64,000 nucleotides of DNA, from NCBI RefSeq assembly GCF_042679305.1, contig NZ_JBHTMP010000015.1, forward strand, positions 1 to 64,000, in the 5' to 3' direction. Source of the stretch: Micromonospora_H sonneratiae. Lineage in GTDB: Bacteria > Actinomycetota > Actinomycetes > Mycobacteriales > Micromonosporaceae. Numbering within the stretch: position 1 is the first letter of the stretch; every line of letters starts with the position of its first letter. The position numbers and the translations under genes were made by a program. The notes under the pieces are model-generated. The model worked only from the letters and a program-made list of their open reading frames with translations. It was not told where the DNA came from and did not search any database. Of the stretch, positions 10,226 through 19,788 are shown in pieces.

Positions 10226-11626
10226 GTGACGGTACGTAGCTCGTTCGTGGTCGTGGCCAACCGCCTGCCGGTTGACGAGGTGACCACGCCCGAGGGACGG
10301 CAATGGCGCCGAAGCCCCGGCGGTCTGGTCACCGCACTGCATCCCGTGCTCGTGGCGCATCAGGGCACGTGGGTGGGGTGGGCCGGTGGGGTCGGCGCGG
10401 CACCGGAGCCGTTCGGGCTGGACGGCATCGGGTTGCACCCGGTTCCGCTCAGCGCGGAGGAGTTGGAACGGTACTACGAGGGGCAGTCCAACGCCACGAT
10501 CTGGCCGCTCTATCACGACGCGGTCGAGACTCCGGTTTACAAGCGCCGCTGGCGCGAGGCGTACCGGCTGGTCAATGCCCGATTCGCCGAGGCAGCCGCC
10601 GAGGTGGCCGCCGAGGGCGCGACGGTGTGGGTGCAGGACTACCAGCTTCAACTGGTCCCCGCGATGCTGCGGGAACTGCGCCCCGATCTGCGGATCGGCT
10701 TCTTCCTGCACATTCCGTTCCCGCCGATCGAGTTGTTCATGCAGATGCCGTTGCGGGCCGAGGTGCTCCGTGGCCTGCTCGGTGCCGACCTGGTCGGCTT
10801 CCAGCAGCGACTGGCCGCGCAGAACTTCGTCCGGCTGGCCCGCCACCTGCTCGGACTGCGGTACGAGGGCCAGATGATCCAGGTCGACGGTCGGCAGGTC
10901 AAGGCGGGTGCCTTCCCGATCTCGATCGACGTGGCCGAGATGGAACGGATGGCGACCGACCCGGCGGTGCAGGCCCGGGCCAAGCAGATCCGGGCTGAGC
11001 TGGGCAACCCCGAGACGGTCATCCTCGGCGTCGACCGGCTGGACTACACCAAGGGCATCGAGCTCCGTTTGAAGGCGTTTCATGAGCTCTTGTCTGACAA
11101 AAAGTTGACAGTTCCCGAGGCTGTTATGGTGCAGGTCGCCACACCCAGCCGGGAGCGCGTCGAGCACTACCAGGCACTTCGGGTCAAGGTGGAACGCGAA
11201 GTTGGCCGGATCAATGGCGAATTCGGCCGAGTCGGCGTGCCGGCCGTCCATTATCTCCACCAGTCGTACAGTCGCAGTGAACTAGCCGCGCTCTACTGCG
11301 CGGCTGACGTGATGATGGTGACCCCACTGCGAGACGGAATGAATCTGGTGGCCAAGGAGTACGTCGCATCGCGCGCGGACACAGGTGGCGCGCTCGTGCT
11401 CAGTGAGTTTGCAGGCGCTGCCACGGAGCTGCGCCAAGCTTTTCTCTGTAACCCGCACGACCCGGACGGCGTGAAGGACGCCCTGCTGCGTGCCGTGCAC
11501 GTCGACAAGTCGGAAGCAAAGCGTCGGATGCGGATCATGCAGCGTCATCTCCGCGCCCACGACGTCGGGCACTGGGCCCGGTCCTTCCTGAACGAGCTCG
11601 GCGTCCCCGAAAAGGAGGCGGCGTGA
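10226..11626 (+). CDS. otsA: Trehalose-6-phosphate synthase (GT20)
   Basis: Transfers glucose from a nucleotide sugar to glucose-6-phosphate, giving trehalose-6-phosphate in the cytoplasm. GT20 landmarks are VVVANRLPV at the N terminus, SPGGLVTAL, WVQDYQL, GFFLHIPFPP, GVDRLDYTKGIELRL and TPLRDGMNLVAKEYV. The length of 466 residues is typical. GTG 10226 is preferred to GTG 10217 because GGAGG at 10211-10215 is about ten bases away. The stop overlaps the next gene by 4 nt (GTGA), so synthase and phosphatase are translationally coupled. Confidence 0.93.
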   Translation: MTVRSSFVVVANRLPVDEVTTPEGRQWRRSPGGLVTALHPVLVAHQGTWVGWAGGVGAAPEPFGLDGIGLHPVPLSAEELERYYEGQSNATIWPLYHDAVETPVYKRRWREAYRLVNARFAEAAAEVAAEGATVWVQDYQLQLVPAMLRELRPDLRIGFFLHIPFPPIELFMQMPLRAEVLRGLLGADLVGFQQRLAAQNFVRLARHLLGLRYEGQMIQVDGRQVKAGAFPISIDVAEMERMATDPAVQARAKQIRAELGNPETVILGVDRLDYTKGIELRLKAFHELLSDKKLTVPEAVMVQVATPSRERVEHYQALRVKVEREVGRINGEFGRVGVPAVHYLHQSYSRSELAALYCAADVMMVTPLRDGMNLVAKEYVASRADTGGALVLSEFAGAATELRQAFLCNPHDPDGVKDALLRAVHVDKSEAKRRMRIMQRHLRAHDVGHWARSFLNELGVPEKEAA

Positions 11627-14229
11627 AGACGGCCGTCCTCGATGGCGCGCCGCCGGCCGCTGACCTCATCGACCCCGCGCTCCGGGCGGCCATCGGTCGC
11701 ATCGCCCGGGTCCCGCTGCTCCTGGTCGCCTGCGACTACGACGGCACGCTGGCCCCGATCGTGGAGGACCCGAGCAAGGCGGTACCCCTGCCCGAGTCGG
11801 TCGCCGCGATCCGCGCCCTCGCCTCCCTGCCGCAGACCACCGTGGCCGTCGTCTCCGGTCGCGCCCTGCGCGATCTCGCCACCCTCTCCCGCCTGCCCAG
11901 CGAGGTCCACCTCGTCGGCAGCCACGGGTCGGAGTTCGACATCGGTTTCGTGGAACGCCTCTCGCCGGAGCTGCTGGCAGTCCGGACCCGCCTCCGCAAC
12001 GAGCTGCGGGAGATCGTCGGCGGCCAGGCCGGCGTACGGCTGGAGAGCAAGCCGGCCAGCATCGCCGTACACACCCGGGCAGCGACGCCCGAATCCCGGG
12101 CAGCGGTCACCGAGGCGGTGCTCAACGGCCCGGCGACCTGGCCGGACGTGACGGTCACCCAGGGCAAGGAGGTCATCGAACTGTCGGTGATCGCCACCCA
12201 CAAGGGGACCGCGGTCGACCAGCTCCGTACCCAGATGTCGGCCAGCGCGGTGCTGTTCATCGGCGACGACATCACCGACGAGAACGCCTTCGGCAACCTG
12301 CACGGCCCGGACATCGGCATCAAGATCGGCCCGGGCGAGACCAGGGCGGACTACCGGGTCGCCGAGCCGATCGAGGCCGCCCGGGTCCTCGGCCTGCTGC
12401 TGGAGACCCGTCGGCACTGGCTCTTCGGCGAGCGGGCGGTGCCGATCGAGCGCCACTCGATGCTGGCCAACGGCCGTACGGTTGCCCTGGTCACGCCCGA
12501 GGCGAAGCTGACCTGGCTCTGCCACCCCAAACCGGACTCGTCGGCGATCTTCGCCGATCTGGTCGGCGGCAGTCCCGCCGGGCACTTCACCGTGGCTCCG
12601 GAACGCGGTGGCCTGCCGTTGGGTCAGCGCTACCGGGCCGGCACGATGACCGTGGAGACCCGCTGGTCCGGGCTGACCGTCACCGACTGGCTGGACCGCC
12701 CGTCCGCCGACGACGTACCGGCCGGTAGCGCGGTGATCAGCGGTGACTCGACGCTGATCCGGGTACTCAGCGGCTCCGGCCGGGTGCAGTTGGAGTTCGC
12801 CCCCCGCCCCGAGTTCGGCCAGGTCGCCGTACAGCTCCAGCCGTTGGCCGACGGCCTGCTGGTGCTCGGCTCCAACGAGCCGGTGGCGCTCTACTCCCCC
12901 GGCATCGAGTGGGACGTGGTGGCCGACGGTGGATACGAGACCGGCCGGGCCCTGGTCGACCTCACCGCCGCCGGTGGCTCGGTCACCCTGGAACTGCGCT
13001 TCGGCTCGCACAGCCTGGAGCACCACCGGGTGCCGGTGCACGAGCGCCAACTCGCCGCCGAGCGGCCGTGGCAGACCTGGGTCGAGGGCCTGCGACTGCC
13101 CACCACCGCCCGGGAGATGGTCAGCCGCAGCGCCCTGACGCTGCGCGGACTCTGCCACGAGGCCACCGGTTCGATCCTCGCCGCCGCGACCACGTCGCTG
13201 CCCGAGGAACTCGGCGGGGTACGCAACTGGGACTACCGCTACTGCTGGCTACGCGACGCGGCGATGACCGCCCGGGCCCTGGTGGACCTGGGGTCGATCA
13301 CCGAGGCGGAGGCGTTCCTGCGCTGGGTCGACGGTTGCGTCGAGCGCACCGGCGGGCACCCGGAGCGGCTGCACCCGCTCTACACGGTGGACGGCTACGA
13401 ACTCGGTGCCGAGGCGGTCATCGACACCCTGCCCGGCTACGCCGGCTCCCGGCCGGTACGGGTCGGCAACCTGGCCAACCACCAGCTCCAACTCGACGTC
13501 TTCGGGCCGATCGCCGACCTGCTGGCCGGTGTGGCCGACCTGCGCGGCTCGGTGCGTGACACCGAGTGGCGGGTGCTCGAATCGATGGTCGAGGCGGTGA
13601 GCCGCCGCTGGCACGAACCCGACCACGGACTGTGGGAGGCCCGCCTGCCACCCCGGCACCACGTCTACTCCAAGGTGATGTGCTGGATGACCGTGGACCG
13701 GGCCCTGCACGTGGTCCGTCGGCACGGTGGCCAGGACCGGCCGGACTGGGTCGAACTGCGGGACCGGATCGGCCACAACGTCCTCGAGTACGGCTGGCAC
13801 GAGGGTGCCCAGGCCTACAGCGTGGCGTACGGCGACGAGGAGATGGACGCCTCCTCGCTCTGGATCGGCCTGTCCGGGCTGCTGCCGGACGACGACCCGC
13901 GCTTCCTCTCCACCGTGCTGAAGATCGAGGCGGATCTGCGCAGCGGTCCGGTCGTCTACCGCTACCACTGGGACGACGGCCTGCCCGGCCGGGAGGGCGG
14001 ATTCCACATCTGCACCGCCTGGCTGATCGAGGCGTACCTGCGCACCGGCCGACGGGCCGATGCTGAGGAACTGTTCTGGCAGATGGTCGACACCGCCGGG
14101 CCGACCGGGCTACTGCCCGAGCAGTACGACCCGCTGGCCGAGCGCGGTCTGGGCAACCACCCGCAGGCGTACAGCCATCTCGGGCTGATCCGCTGCGCCC
14201 TGCTGCTCGACAACATGGTCAAGTCCTGA
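11623..14229 (+). CDS. otsB: Trehalose-6-phosphate phosphatase fused to a GH15 glycosidase domain
   Basis: Bifunctional 868-residue protein. Residues about 25-265 are a HAD-type trehalose-phosphatase: LVACDYDGTLAPIVEDP (nucleophile Asp), VVSGRALRDL, GSHGSEFD, GKEVIELSV and FIGDDITDENAF. From about 275 a GH15 glucoamylase/trehalase-like domain follows, with an N-terminal beta-sandwich and an (alpha/alpha)6 barrel showing RNWDYRYCWLRDAAMTA, EMDASSLWIG and LLPEQYDP, the last carrying a catalytic Glu. The phosphatase produces trehalose; actinobacterial GH15 members include trehalases, so the second domain may hydrolyse trehalose or a related glucan. Which of these is true cannot be read from the sequence. 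AAAGGAGG precedes the GTG start. Confidence 0.88.
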   Translation: MKTAVLDGAPPAADLIDPALRAAIGRIARVPLLLVACDYDGTLAPIVEDPSKAVPLPESVAAIRALASLPQTTVAVVSGRALRDLATLSRLPSEVHLVGSHGSEFDIGFVERLSPELLAVRTRLRNELREIVGGQAGVRLESKPASIAVHTRAATPESRAAVTEAVLNGPATWPDVTVTQGKEVIELSVIATHKGTAVDQLRTQMSASAVLFIGDDITDENAFGNLHGPDIGIKIGPGETRADYRVAEPIEAARVLGLLLETRRHWLFGERAVPIERHSMLANGRTVALVTPEAKLTWLCHPKPDSSAIFADLVGGSPAGHFTVAPERGGLPLGQRYRAGTMTVETRWSGLTVTDWLDRPSADDVPAGSAVISGDSTLIRVLSGSGRVQLEFAPRPEFGQVAVQLQPLADGLLVLGSNEPVALYSPGIEWDVVADGGYETGRALVDLTAAGGSVTLELRFGSHSLEHHRVPVHERQLAAERPWQTWVEGLRLPTTAREMVSRSALTLRGLCHEATGSILAAATTSLPEELGGVRNWDYRYCWLRDAAMTARALVDLGSITEAEAFLRWVDGCVERTGGHPERLHPLYTVDGYELGAEAVIDTLPGYAGSRPVRVGNLANHQLQLDVFGPIADLLAGVADLRGSVRDTEWRVLESMVEAVSRRWHEPDHGLWEARLPPRHHVYSKVMCWMTVDRALHVVRRHGGQDRPDWVELRDRIGHNVLEYGWHEGAQAYSVAYGDEEMDASSLWIGLSGLLPDDDPRFLSTVLKIEADLRSGPVVYRYHWDDGLPGREGGFHICTAWLIEAYLRTGRRADAEELFWQMVDTAGPTGLLPEQYDPLAERGLGNHPQAYSHLGLIRCALLLDNMVKS

Positions 14230-14240
14230 CCCAACCTGGT

Positions 14241-14298
14241 TGATCATGAAGTTGTTGCCCGCGGACACGGCGTGTCGCGGGCAACAACTTCATGATCA
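14241..14298. terminator. Long hairpin (23-bp perfect stem) between convergent genes
   Basis: Bases 14241-14263 are the exact reverse complement of 14276-14298, with the core AAGTTGTTGCCCGCG, and the 12-base loop can form a further small stem with one bulge. It lies between the trehalose operon and the convergent GHL10 gene. Its regularity resembles a dispersed genomic palindrome serving as a bidirectional terminator. Confidence 0.65.
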
Positions 14299-14397
14299 CC
14301 GGACGGAGGCGGTCGGGTGGTCAGGTGGTCACCGGACGGAGGCGGTCAGGTGGTCAGGTGGTCACCGGACGGAGGCGGTCAGGTGGTCGTCGTGACG
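14298..14397. repeat. 33-bp tandem repeat, 3 copies, reaching a GHL10 stop codon
   Basis: Units start at 14298, 14331 and 14364 (ACCGGACGGAGGCGGTC...GGTGGTC). The third unit contains the stop codon of the GHL10 gene read on the minus strand, so copies extend downstream of that gene's end, as with the MFS gene at 4638. Confidence 0.75.
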
Positions 14398-16043
14398 GAG
14401 GCCGGGGTGCTCTCGTGGTGCAGTCGGGACACGGCGGTCACCAGGTAGGTCGCCTCGCCGACCGGCGGGGGCGAGGTGTCCACGAAGCGTCGCGTACCGC
14501 TGCCGGCCCGGGGCAGTGCGATCAGGTTCCGGCCCGCCTCGATGCCACAACCGGCACCGTCGGCCCGGTAGATCGCGTAGTACGCCGGTGTCGTACCGGC
14601 ACTGGGCGCGGTCCAGGTCAGTTCGACGCCGCTGCTGGTCCGGGTGGCGGTCAGACTCCCCGGTACGCCGGGGGCCGTACCGCCCAGTCGCGTGTTCACC
14701 GGAACCAGGGCCGGATGCCGGTAGAACTCGGCGCTGAGCCGGTCGGCGAACCCGAGCGGGTTGGCCAGTAGGTCCGCGATCGAGTAGTAGATGTCGCCGG
14801 ACACCTGGTGGTCGCGGTTGAGCACCAGGTGGCGGGGCATCTCCTCCGGATCGCCCCAGGACGTGATCCGGTAGGCCGCCTGCCCGACGTAGAGCTGCAC
14901 GTTCGTACCGGCCACCACCTCGGACCACCAGGGCACCAGCACCTCGTACGCCGCCGCCGCGAAGCCGGTGTTCCAGTAGAGCTGCGGCGCGATGTAGTCC
15001 ACCCAACCCTGCTTGACCCACTTACGGCTGTCGGCGTAGATCGCGTCGTAGGACTGGAGACCCGAGGTGGCCGAGCCGAGCGGATCGGTGGACTGGTTAC
15101 GCCAGATCCCGAACGGCGAGATGCCGAAGCGGACGTGCGGTTTGGCCTGCCGGATCCGGGTGGCCACCTCCTGCACCATCGTGTCCACGTTGGACCGTCG
15201 CCAGTCGGCCAGCGAGCGCCCGCCACCGTACGCGGCGAACTCGGCCGCGTCGTCGAAGGTCTGCCCGCTGACCGGGTACGGGTAGAAGTAGTCGTCGAAG
15301 TGCACGCCGTCGATGTCGTACCGGGTGACCGCGTCCATGATCGCGTTGACGGTGTGCTGCCGGGCGGCCGGCACCCCGGGGTTGTAGAACAGCTTGCCGT
15401 CGTAGCGCTCGACCCAGGTCGGGTTGACCCGGGCCGGATGCGTGGCGGCCAGTTTCGTCACGTCGGCCTGTGTGCTCACCCGGTACGGGTTGAACCAGCC
15501 GTGCAGTTCCAGGTTGCGGGCATGCGCCTCGGTCACCGCGAACGCCAGCGGGTCGTAGCCGGGGTTGCCACCCTGGGTGCCGGTCAGGTACTGCGACCAG
15601 GGTTCCAGCGTCGATGGCCAGAACGCGTCGGCGGCCGGGCGGATCTGGAGGAACACGGCGTTGAGCCGCAACGCCTGGGCCCGGTCGAGCAGGCTACGCA
15701 GTTCGGCCTGCTGCGCCGACACGGTCAGCCCGGTCCGGGACGGCCAGTTGATGTTGGCAACCGAGGCGATCCAGGCCCCACGTAGTTGACGTTTCGGGGT
15801 GTCGCCCAGCGGGCAGCCGTCGGCGGCCACCCGGTCAGCACCGGAACCGCCGTCGGCCCCGACCGCAGTAGCCCCGACCCCCGAAGCACCGACAGCGCCG
15901 GCCCCGGTAGCCCCGACAGCGCCGGCCCCGGCCGCTTCGGCGGGGCGGGACGATGCTCCGGCGACGGAGGCCACGGCGGTCAGCACCGCCACCGCCGCTG
16001 CGACCAGTAACGCGTGCCGTCGTCGTACGAAACTTCGGGCCAT
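14379..16043 (-). CDS. Secreted GHL10-family glycoside hydrolase-like protein with FN3-like C terminus
   Basis: Exported protein of about 554 residues. The signal peptide (twin Arg-rich start, then LLVAAAVAVLTAVASVAGA) is followed by an Ala/Gly/Val low-complexity linker. The catalytic-like domain spans about residues 65-440: RGAWIASVANINWPSRTGL, ALRLNAVFLQIRPAADAFW, GYDPLAFAVTEAHARNLELHGWFNPYR and YDIDGVHFDDYFYPY, which are the hallmarks of the YddW/GHL10 family thought to act on polysaccharide or peptidoglycan. The last 95 residues resemble a fibronectin III fold. GGAGG precedes the ATG at 16043. Upstream (16100-16145) is an A/T-rich stretch that may hold the promoter. Confidence 0.85.
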   Translation of the reverse strand: MARSFVRRRHALLVAAAVAVLTAVASVAGASSRPAEAAGAGAVGATGAGAVGASGVGATAVGADGGSGADRVAADGCPLGDTPKRQLRGAWIASVANINWPSRTGLTVSAQQAELRSLLDRAQALRLNAVFLQIRPAADAFWPSTLEPWSQYLTGTQGGNPGYDPLAFAVTEAHARNLELHGWFNPYRVSTQADVTKLAATHPARVNPTWVERYDGKLFYNPGVPAARQHTVNAIMDAVTRYDIDGVHFDDYFYPYPVSGQTFDDAAEFAAYGGGRSLADWRRSNVDTMVQEVATRIRQAKPHVRFGISPFGIWRNQSTDPLGSATSGLQSYDAIYADSRKWVKQGWVDYIAPQLYWNTGFAAAAYEVLVPWWSEVVAGTNVQLYVGQAAYRITSWGDPEEMPRHLVLNRDHQVSGDIYYSIADLLANPLGFADRLSAEFYRHPALVPVNTRLGGTAPGVPGSLTATRTSSGVELTWTAPSAGTTPAYYAIYRADGAGCGIEAGRNLIALPRAGSGTRRFVDTSPPPVGEATYLVTAVSRLHHESTPASVTTTT

Positions 16044-16207
16044 CAGGAACCTCCGCGTGGCGGATGGTGAGCGGACCAGCCGGCGCGCCCAGATTGGCGA
16101 CAAGTTTCGCTCAGGCAAATTTAAATGTAAAGATACTTCAAGCCGTCGACCTGCTCCCGCGCTCGATCACCGCTGTCCGCGGTGCCCCGACGAGCCGGCC
16201 CGGCCCG

Positions 16208-17455
16208 TCACTCTGCCGGTTGGTGTTCCAGTACGGTCACCACGTCACCGAACACCACCACCGCCGGCGGTCGAATGCCGGCCCCGGCCACCACTGCGGC
16301 GATCTCGCCGAGCGTGGACCGCAGCACCCGCTGCTGGCCGGTCGTACCCTCCTGCACGACAGCCGCCGGCGTGCCCGCCGGCCGCCCGGAGACCTGTAGC
16401 GTCGCGGTGATCCTGGCCAGGTTCTTCAGCCCCATCAGTACGACCAGCGTGCCGCGCAGCCGGGCCAACGCCGACCAGTCCACCAGCGACGCGGGGTCGT
16501 CCGGGGGTAGATGACCGGAGACCACGGTGAACTCGTGTGCGACCCCCCGATGGGTGACCGGTATCCCGGCGACCCCTGGCGCGGCAACCGAACTGGTCAC
16601 GCCGGGCACCACGGTCACCGGTACGCCAGCCGCCGTACAGGCCAGCACCTCCTCGCCGCCACGACCGAAGACGTACGGGTCCCCGCCCTTGAGCCGGACG
16701 ACGAACGAACCGGCCCGGGCGCGGTCCACCAGGATCCGGTTGATCTCCTCCTGGGTACGGGCCGGGCCGTACGGGATCTTCGACGCGTCAACCAGTTCGA
16801 CGTCGGGGCGCAACTCGTCCAGGAGCAGCCCCGGCACCAGCCGGTCGGCGACCACCACATCCGCCTCGGTGAGCAGTCGCCATCCCTTGACCGTGATCAG
16901 CTCCGGGTCGCCCGGCCCGGCACCGACGAGGGCCACCCGCCCCGCTCCGGTGCCACGAGGGGCCCCTTGCCGGGCAGAGCCCGATGCCAGGGGGCCCGGT
17001 CCGGCACCGAGGAAGCTGCGGATGGCGTCGCGGACGGCCATCGACCGACGCGGGTCGCCACCGCCGGACACCGCCACGGTCACCGGCCCGTGCCGGGTCA
17101 CCGCCGGGGTCCACGCGGTCGCCGCAGTCCGGTCGTCGGCGCGTACGCAGAACACCCGACGCTCGGCCGCCGCAGCGCTGACCGCCTCGGCGGCGGCCGG
17201 ATCGTCGACCGCCACCTGCACCAGCCAGACGTCGTCCAGGTCGGATGGTTCGAACCGACGCGACGTCCAGTCCAACCGACCGGCGTCCACGTACGCCCGC
17301 AACGCCGGGGTGAGTTCCGGGGAGACCAGCACCACCCGGGCACCGGCGTCCAGCAGGGCCGGCACCCGCCGGGTCGCCACCGCTCCCCCACCGACCACCA
17401 GCACCCGGCGACCGGCCAGTCGCAGTCCCAGCGGATAGAGGTTGCCGCCGCTCAC
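16208..17455 (-). CDS. cysG: Siroheme synthase-like: precorrin-2 dehydrogenase fused to uroporphyrinogen-III C-methyltransferase
   Basis: Two-domain enzyme at the branch from uroporphyrinogen III to siroheme and cobalamin. Residues about 1-150 form the NAD-binding dehydrogenase (RVLVVGGGAVATRRV, then SGGGDPRRSMAVRDAIR). Residues about 170-415 are the SAM-dependent methyltransferase with VALVGAGPGDPELITVKG, VRLKGGDPYVFGRGGEE, VVPGVTSSVAAP and GIPVTHRG. The length of 415 residues is near the usual 450. Gene order places it last in a minus-strand cobC-cobT-cysG run with a 31-base gap, so it is probably co-transcribed. It may serve both siroheme and B12. Confidence 0.88.
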   Translation of the reverse strand: MSGGNLYPLGLRLAGRRVLVVGGGAVATRRVPALLDAGARVVLVSPELTPALRAYVDAGRLDWTSRRFEPSDLDDVWLVQVAVDDPAAAEAVSAAAAERRVFCVRADDRTAATAWTPAVTRHGPVTVAVSGGGDPRRSMAVRDAIRSFLGAGPGPLASGSARQGAPRGTGAGRVALVGAGPGDPELITVKGWRLLTEADVVVADRLVPGLLLDELRPDVELVDASKIPYGPARTQEEINRILVDRARAGSFVVRLKGGDPYVFGRGGEEVLACTAAGVPVTVVPGVTSSVAAPGVAGIPVTHRGVAHEFTVVSGHLPPDDPASLVDWSALARLRGTLVVLMGLKNLARITATLQVSGRPAGTPAAVVQEGTTGQQRVLRSTLGEIAAVVAGAGIRPPAVVVFGDVVTVLEHQPAE

Positions 17456-17486
17456 TTCCCGGTCACTCCCCTTGCTTCTCGGGTCT

Positions 17487-18542
17487 TCACTTCTCGGACA
17501 CTCCGGCCGAGTCGAAGGTGGCCACGTCGTGCAGCACCCGTACCGCCGAGGCGACGACCGGGAACGCCAACAGTGCGCCGGTGCCCTCCCCGAGCCGCAG
17601 CCCCAGGTCGATCAGCGGCTCCAGGCCCAGCCTGGTTAGCCCCACCGTCGCCCCCGGTTCGACCGAACGATGCCCGGCGACCATCGCCCCGACGGCCTCG
17701 GGGGCGAACGCCGCCGCGACCAGCGCCGCCGAGACGCCGATGACGCCGTCCAGGATCACCGGACACCGGCGGGCCGCGGCGCCGAGAATGAAGCCGGCCA
17801 GCGCGGCATGCTCCAGGCCGCCGACCGCAGCCAGCACACCGAGCGGGTCCGCCGGGTCCGGCCGGTGCCGGTCCAGGGCGGTCCGCACCACGGCCACCTT
17901 CCGCTCGTACGTGGCGTCGTCCACCCCGGTCCCCCGACCGGTGACCGCAGCCGGGTCCGCGCCGGTGCAGGCGGCGATCAGCGCGGCGGCCGGCGTGGTG
18001 TTGGCGATGCCCATGTCCCCGGTGAGCAGGATGCCCGCCCCGGCGTCGAGCAGGTCGTCGGCGACCCGGATACCCACCTCGATCGCGGCCCGGGCCTCCT
18101 CGCGGGTCAGGGCTGGCTGCTGCGTCATGTCCCGGCTGCCCGCCCGGACCTTCGCCGCGACCAGGCGCGACGGGTTGGGCTCGGGCAGTACGGTGGCCAC
18201 TCCGACGTCGACCACGGTGACCGACGCGCCGAGCTGCCGGGCGAACGCGTTGACCACCGCCCCGCCGGCCAGGAAGTTGCCGACCATCTGCGCGGTCACC
18301 TCCTGCGGCCAGGGCGTCACCCCCTGGGCGTGCACCCCGTGGTCACCGGCGAAGACCGCCACCGAGGCGGGATCGGGCAGTGGCGGTGGGCAGGCACCGG
18401 CCAGCCCGGCCAGTCGTACGGACAGTTCCTCGAGAGCACCCAGCGATCCGGCCGGCTTGGTCAGCCGGGTGTGCAGTTCCCGGGCGGCGGTCATCGCCGC
18501 CTGGTCGAGTGGGCGGATCGCCGCCAGGGTGGTCTCCAGCAT
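17487..18542 (-). CDS. cobT: Nicotinate-nucleotide--dimethylbenzimidazole phosphoribosyltransferase
   Basis: Makes alpha-ribazole phosphate for the lower axial ligand of cobalamin. KPAGSLGALEELSVRLAG, VFAGDHGVHAQGVTPWPQEVT, GDMGIANTTPAAALIAA and GEGTGALLAFPVV, the last with the likely catalytic Glu, are characteristic. The length of 351 residues is normal. The frame is open far upstream, but the ATG at 18542 shares one base with the cobC stop (TGATG), indicating coupling. Cytoplasmic. Confidence 0.92.
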   Translation of the reverse strand: MLETTLAAIRPLDQAAMTAARELHTRLTKPAGSLGALEELSVRLAGLAGACPPPLPDPASVAVFAGDHGVHAQGVTPWPQEVTAQMVGNFLAGGAVVNAFARQLGASVTVVDVGVATVLPEPNPSRLVAAKVRAGSRDMTQQPALTREEARAAIEVGIRVADDLLDAGAGILLTGDMGIANTTPAAALIAACTGADPAAVTGRGTGVDDATYERKVAVVRTALDRHRPDPADPLGVLAAVGGLEHAALAGFILGAAARRCPVILDGVIGVSAALVAAAFAPEAVGAMVAGHRSVEPGATVGLTRLGLEPLIDLGLRLGEGTGALLAFPVVASAVRVLHDVATFDSAGVSEK

Positions 18543-19666
18543 CACGCCTCCAGGATCTTGGCCAGCAGGTCGACGAACGCGTCGGTGGTGGCAGTGTCCC
18601 GTACCGCCACGCGCAGCCAGTCGGTGCCCAGGCCGGGGAAGGTGTCGCCCCGCCGTACGGCATAGCCGTGCTCCCGCAACGTCAGCCGCACGTCGGCCGC
18701 GCCGGTGAGGCGTACCAGCACGAACGCACTGGCTGGTTTCCCCACGATGGACACCCCGGGCAGCCCGGTCAGCCGGTCGACGAGGTACGCGCGGTCCTCG
18801 GCCAGCCGGGCGGCGATCTGCCGTTCCGCCGCCACCGCCTGCGGGGTGGCACAGGCCCGCGCGGCGGCCAGCGCGGGCGTGGACACCGCCCACAGTGGCT
18901 GTACGGCGGCCAGCCGGGTCAGCAGTCCGGCCGGCCCGAGCAGGTAGCCGATCCGCAGTCCGGCCAGTCCCCAGGTCTTGGTGAGGCTGCGGACCACCAC
19001 CAGTCCCGGTACGTCCCGACGGGCAGCCAGCGACTCGGGCTCACCGGTCACCCCGGGCGCGATGGTGGTGTCGGCGAACGCCTCGTCCACGACGAGCACC
19101 CGGCCGGGGCGGGCGAGGGCGGCGACCGTCTCAGCCGGGTGCAGCACCGAGGTCGGGTTTGTCGGGTTGCCCACGAAGACCAGGTCGGCGTCGGCCGGTA
19201 CCAGCTCCGGGTCGAGCCGGAACCCGGTCTCGGCGGGCAGCACCACCCGCTCGACGCGGTGACCGGCGGCCAGCAGCGCGGCCTCCGGCTCGGTGAACTG
19301 CGGGTGTACGACCACCGCCCGACGTACGTCACGTAGGGCCTGGGCCAGCAGGACGAATCCCTCGGCGGCACCGGCGGTGAGCAGGACCTCGTCGGCCGGG
19401 CGACGGTGCCGGGCGGCGACGGCGGCCCGGGCCGCCGACGGGTCCGGGTAGCTGGCCAGTTCGTCGAGGGCGGCGGTGATCGGAGCGCGGAGCCAGTCCG
19501 GCATCGGATCACGGCGCACGTTCACCGCCAGGTCCACCAGCCCGGGCACGACCTCGGCATCACCGTGATGGCCGAGGTCCGGTGACGGTTCGGCGACTGC
19601 GGCGGGGCGGTCGGGTGCCTCGCCGCCGGTTGCTGTCGTCCCTGGTGGGTATCCCTGCGCGTACAT
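18542..19666 (-). CDS. cobC: CobC-like PLP enzyme (threonine-phosphate decarboxylase / aminotransferase fold)
   Basis: Pyridoxal-phosphate enzyme of aminotransferase fold type I, placed by its neighbours in provision of the aminopropanol arm of cobalamin. DLAVNVRRDPMPDWLR is the substrate-binding N terminus, FVGNPTNPTS the Asn region, VVDEAFAD the PLP-ring Asp, and VVRSLTKTWGLAGLRIGY carries the Schiff-base Lys. The length of 374 residues is slightly longer than histidinol-phosphate aminotransferase, owing to a 40-residue N-terminal extension. Sequence alone cannot separate CobC from a HisC paralogue, but the overlap with cobT supports the B12 role. Confidence 0.85.
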   Translation of the reverse strand: MYAQGYPPGTTATGGEAPDRPAAVAEPSPDLGHHGDAEVVPGLVDLAVNVRRDPMPDWLRAPITAALDELASYPDPSAARAAVAARHRRPADEVLLTAGAAEGFVLLAQALRDVRRAVVVHPQFTEPEAALLAAGHRVERVVLPAETGFRLDPELVPADADLVFVGNPTNPTSVLHPAETVAALARPGRVLVVDEAFADTTIAPGVTGEPESLAARRDVPGLVVVRSLTKTWGLAGLRIGYLLGPAGLLTRLAAVQPLWAVSTPALAAARACATPQAVAAERQIAARLAEDRAYLVDRLTGLPGVSIVGKPASAFVLVRLTGAADVRLTLREHGYAVRRGDTFPGLGTDWLRVAVRDTATTDAFVDLLAKILEA

Positions 19667-19788
19667 GCTGGCGATCCTGCTCTGTCCCCGGAGCAGGCTC
19701 CACGCCCGGGGTCCGCACGTCCAGATTTTGTGAGCAACTTTCGCGGATTTTTATCAGACCAAAAGGGTGTTTGTCATAGCTTGATGGG

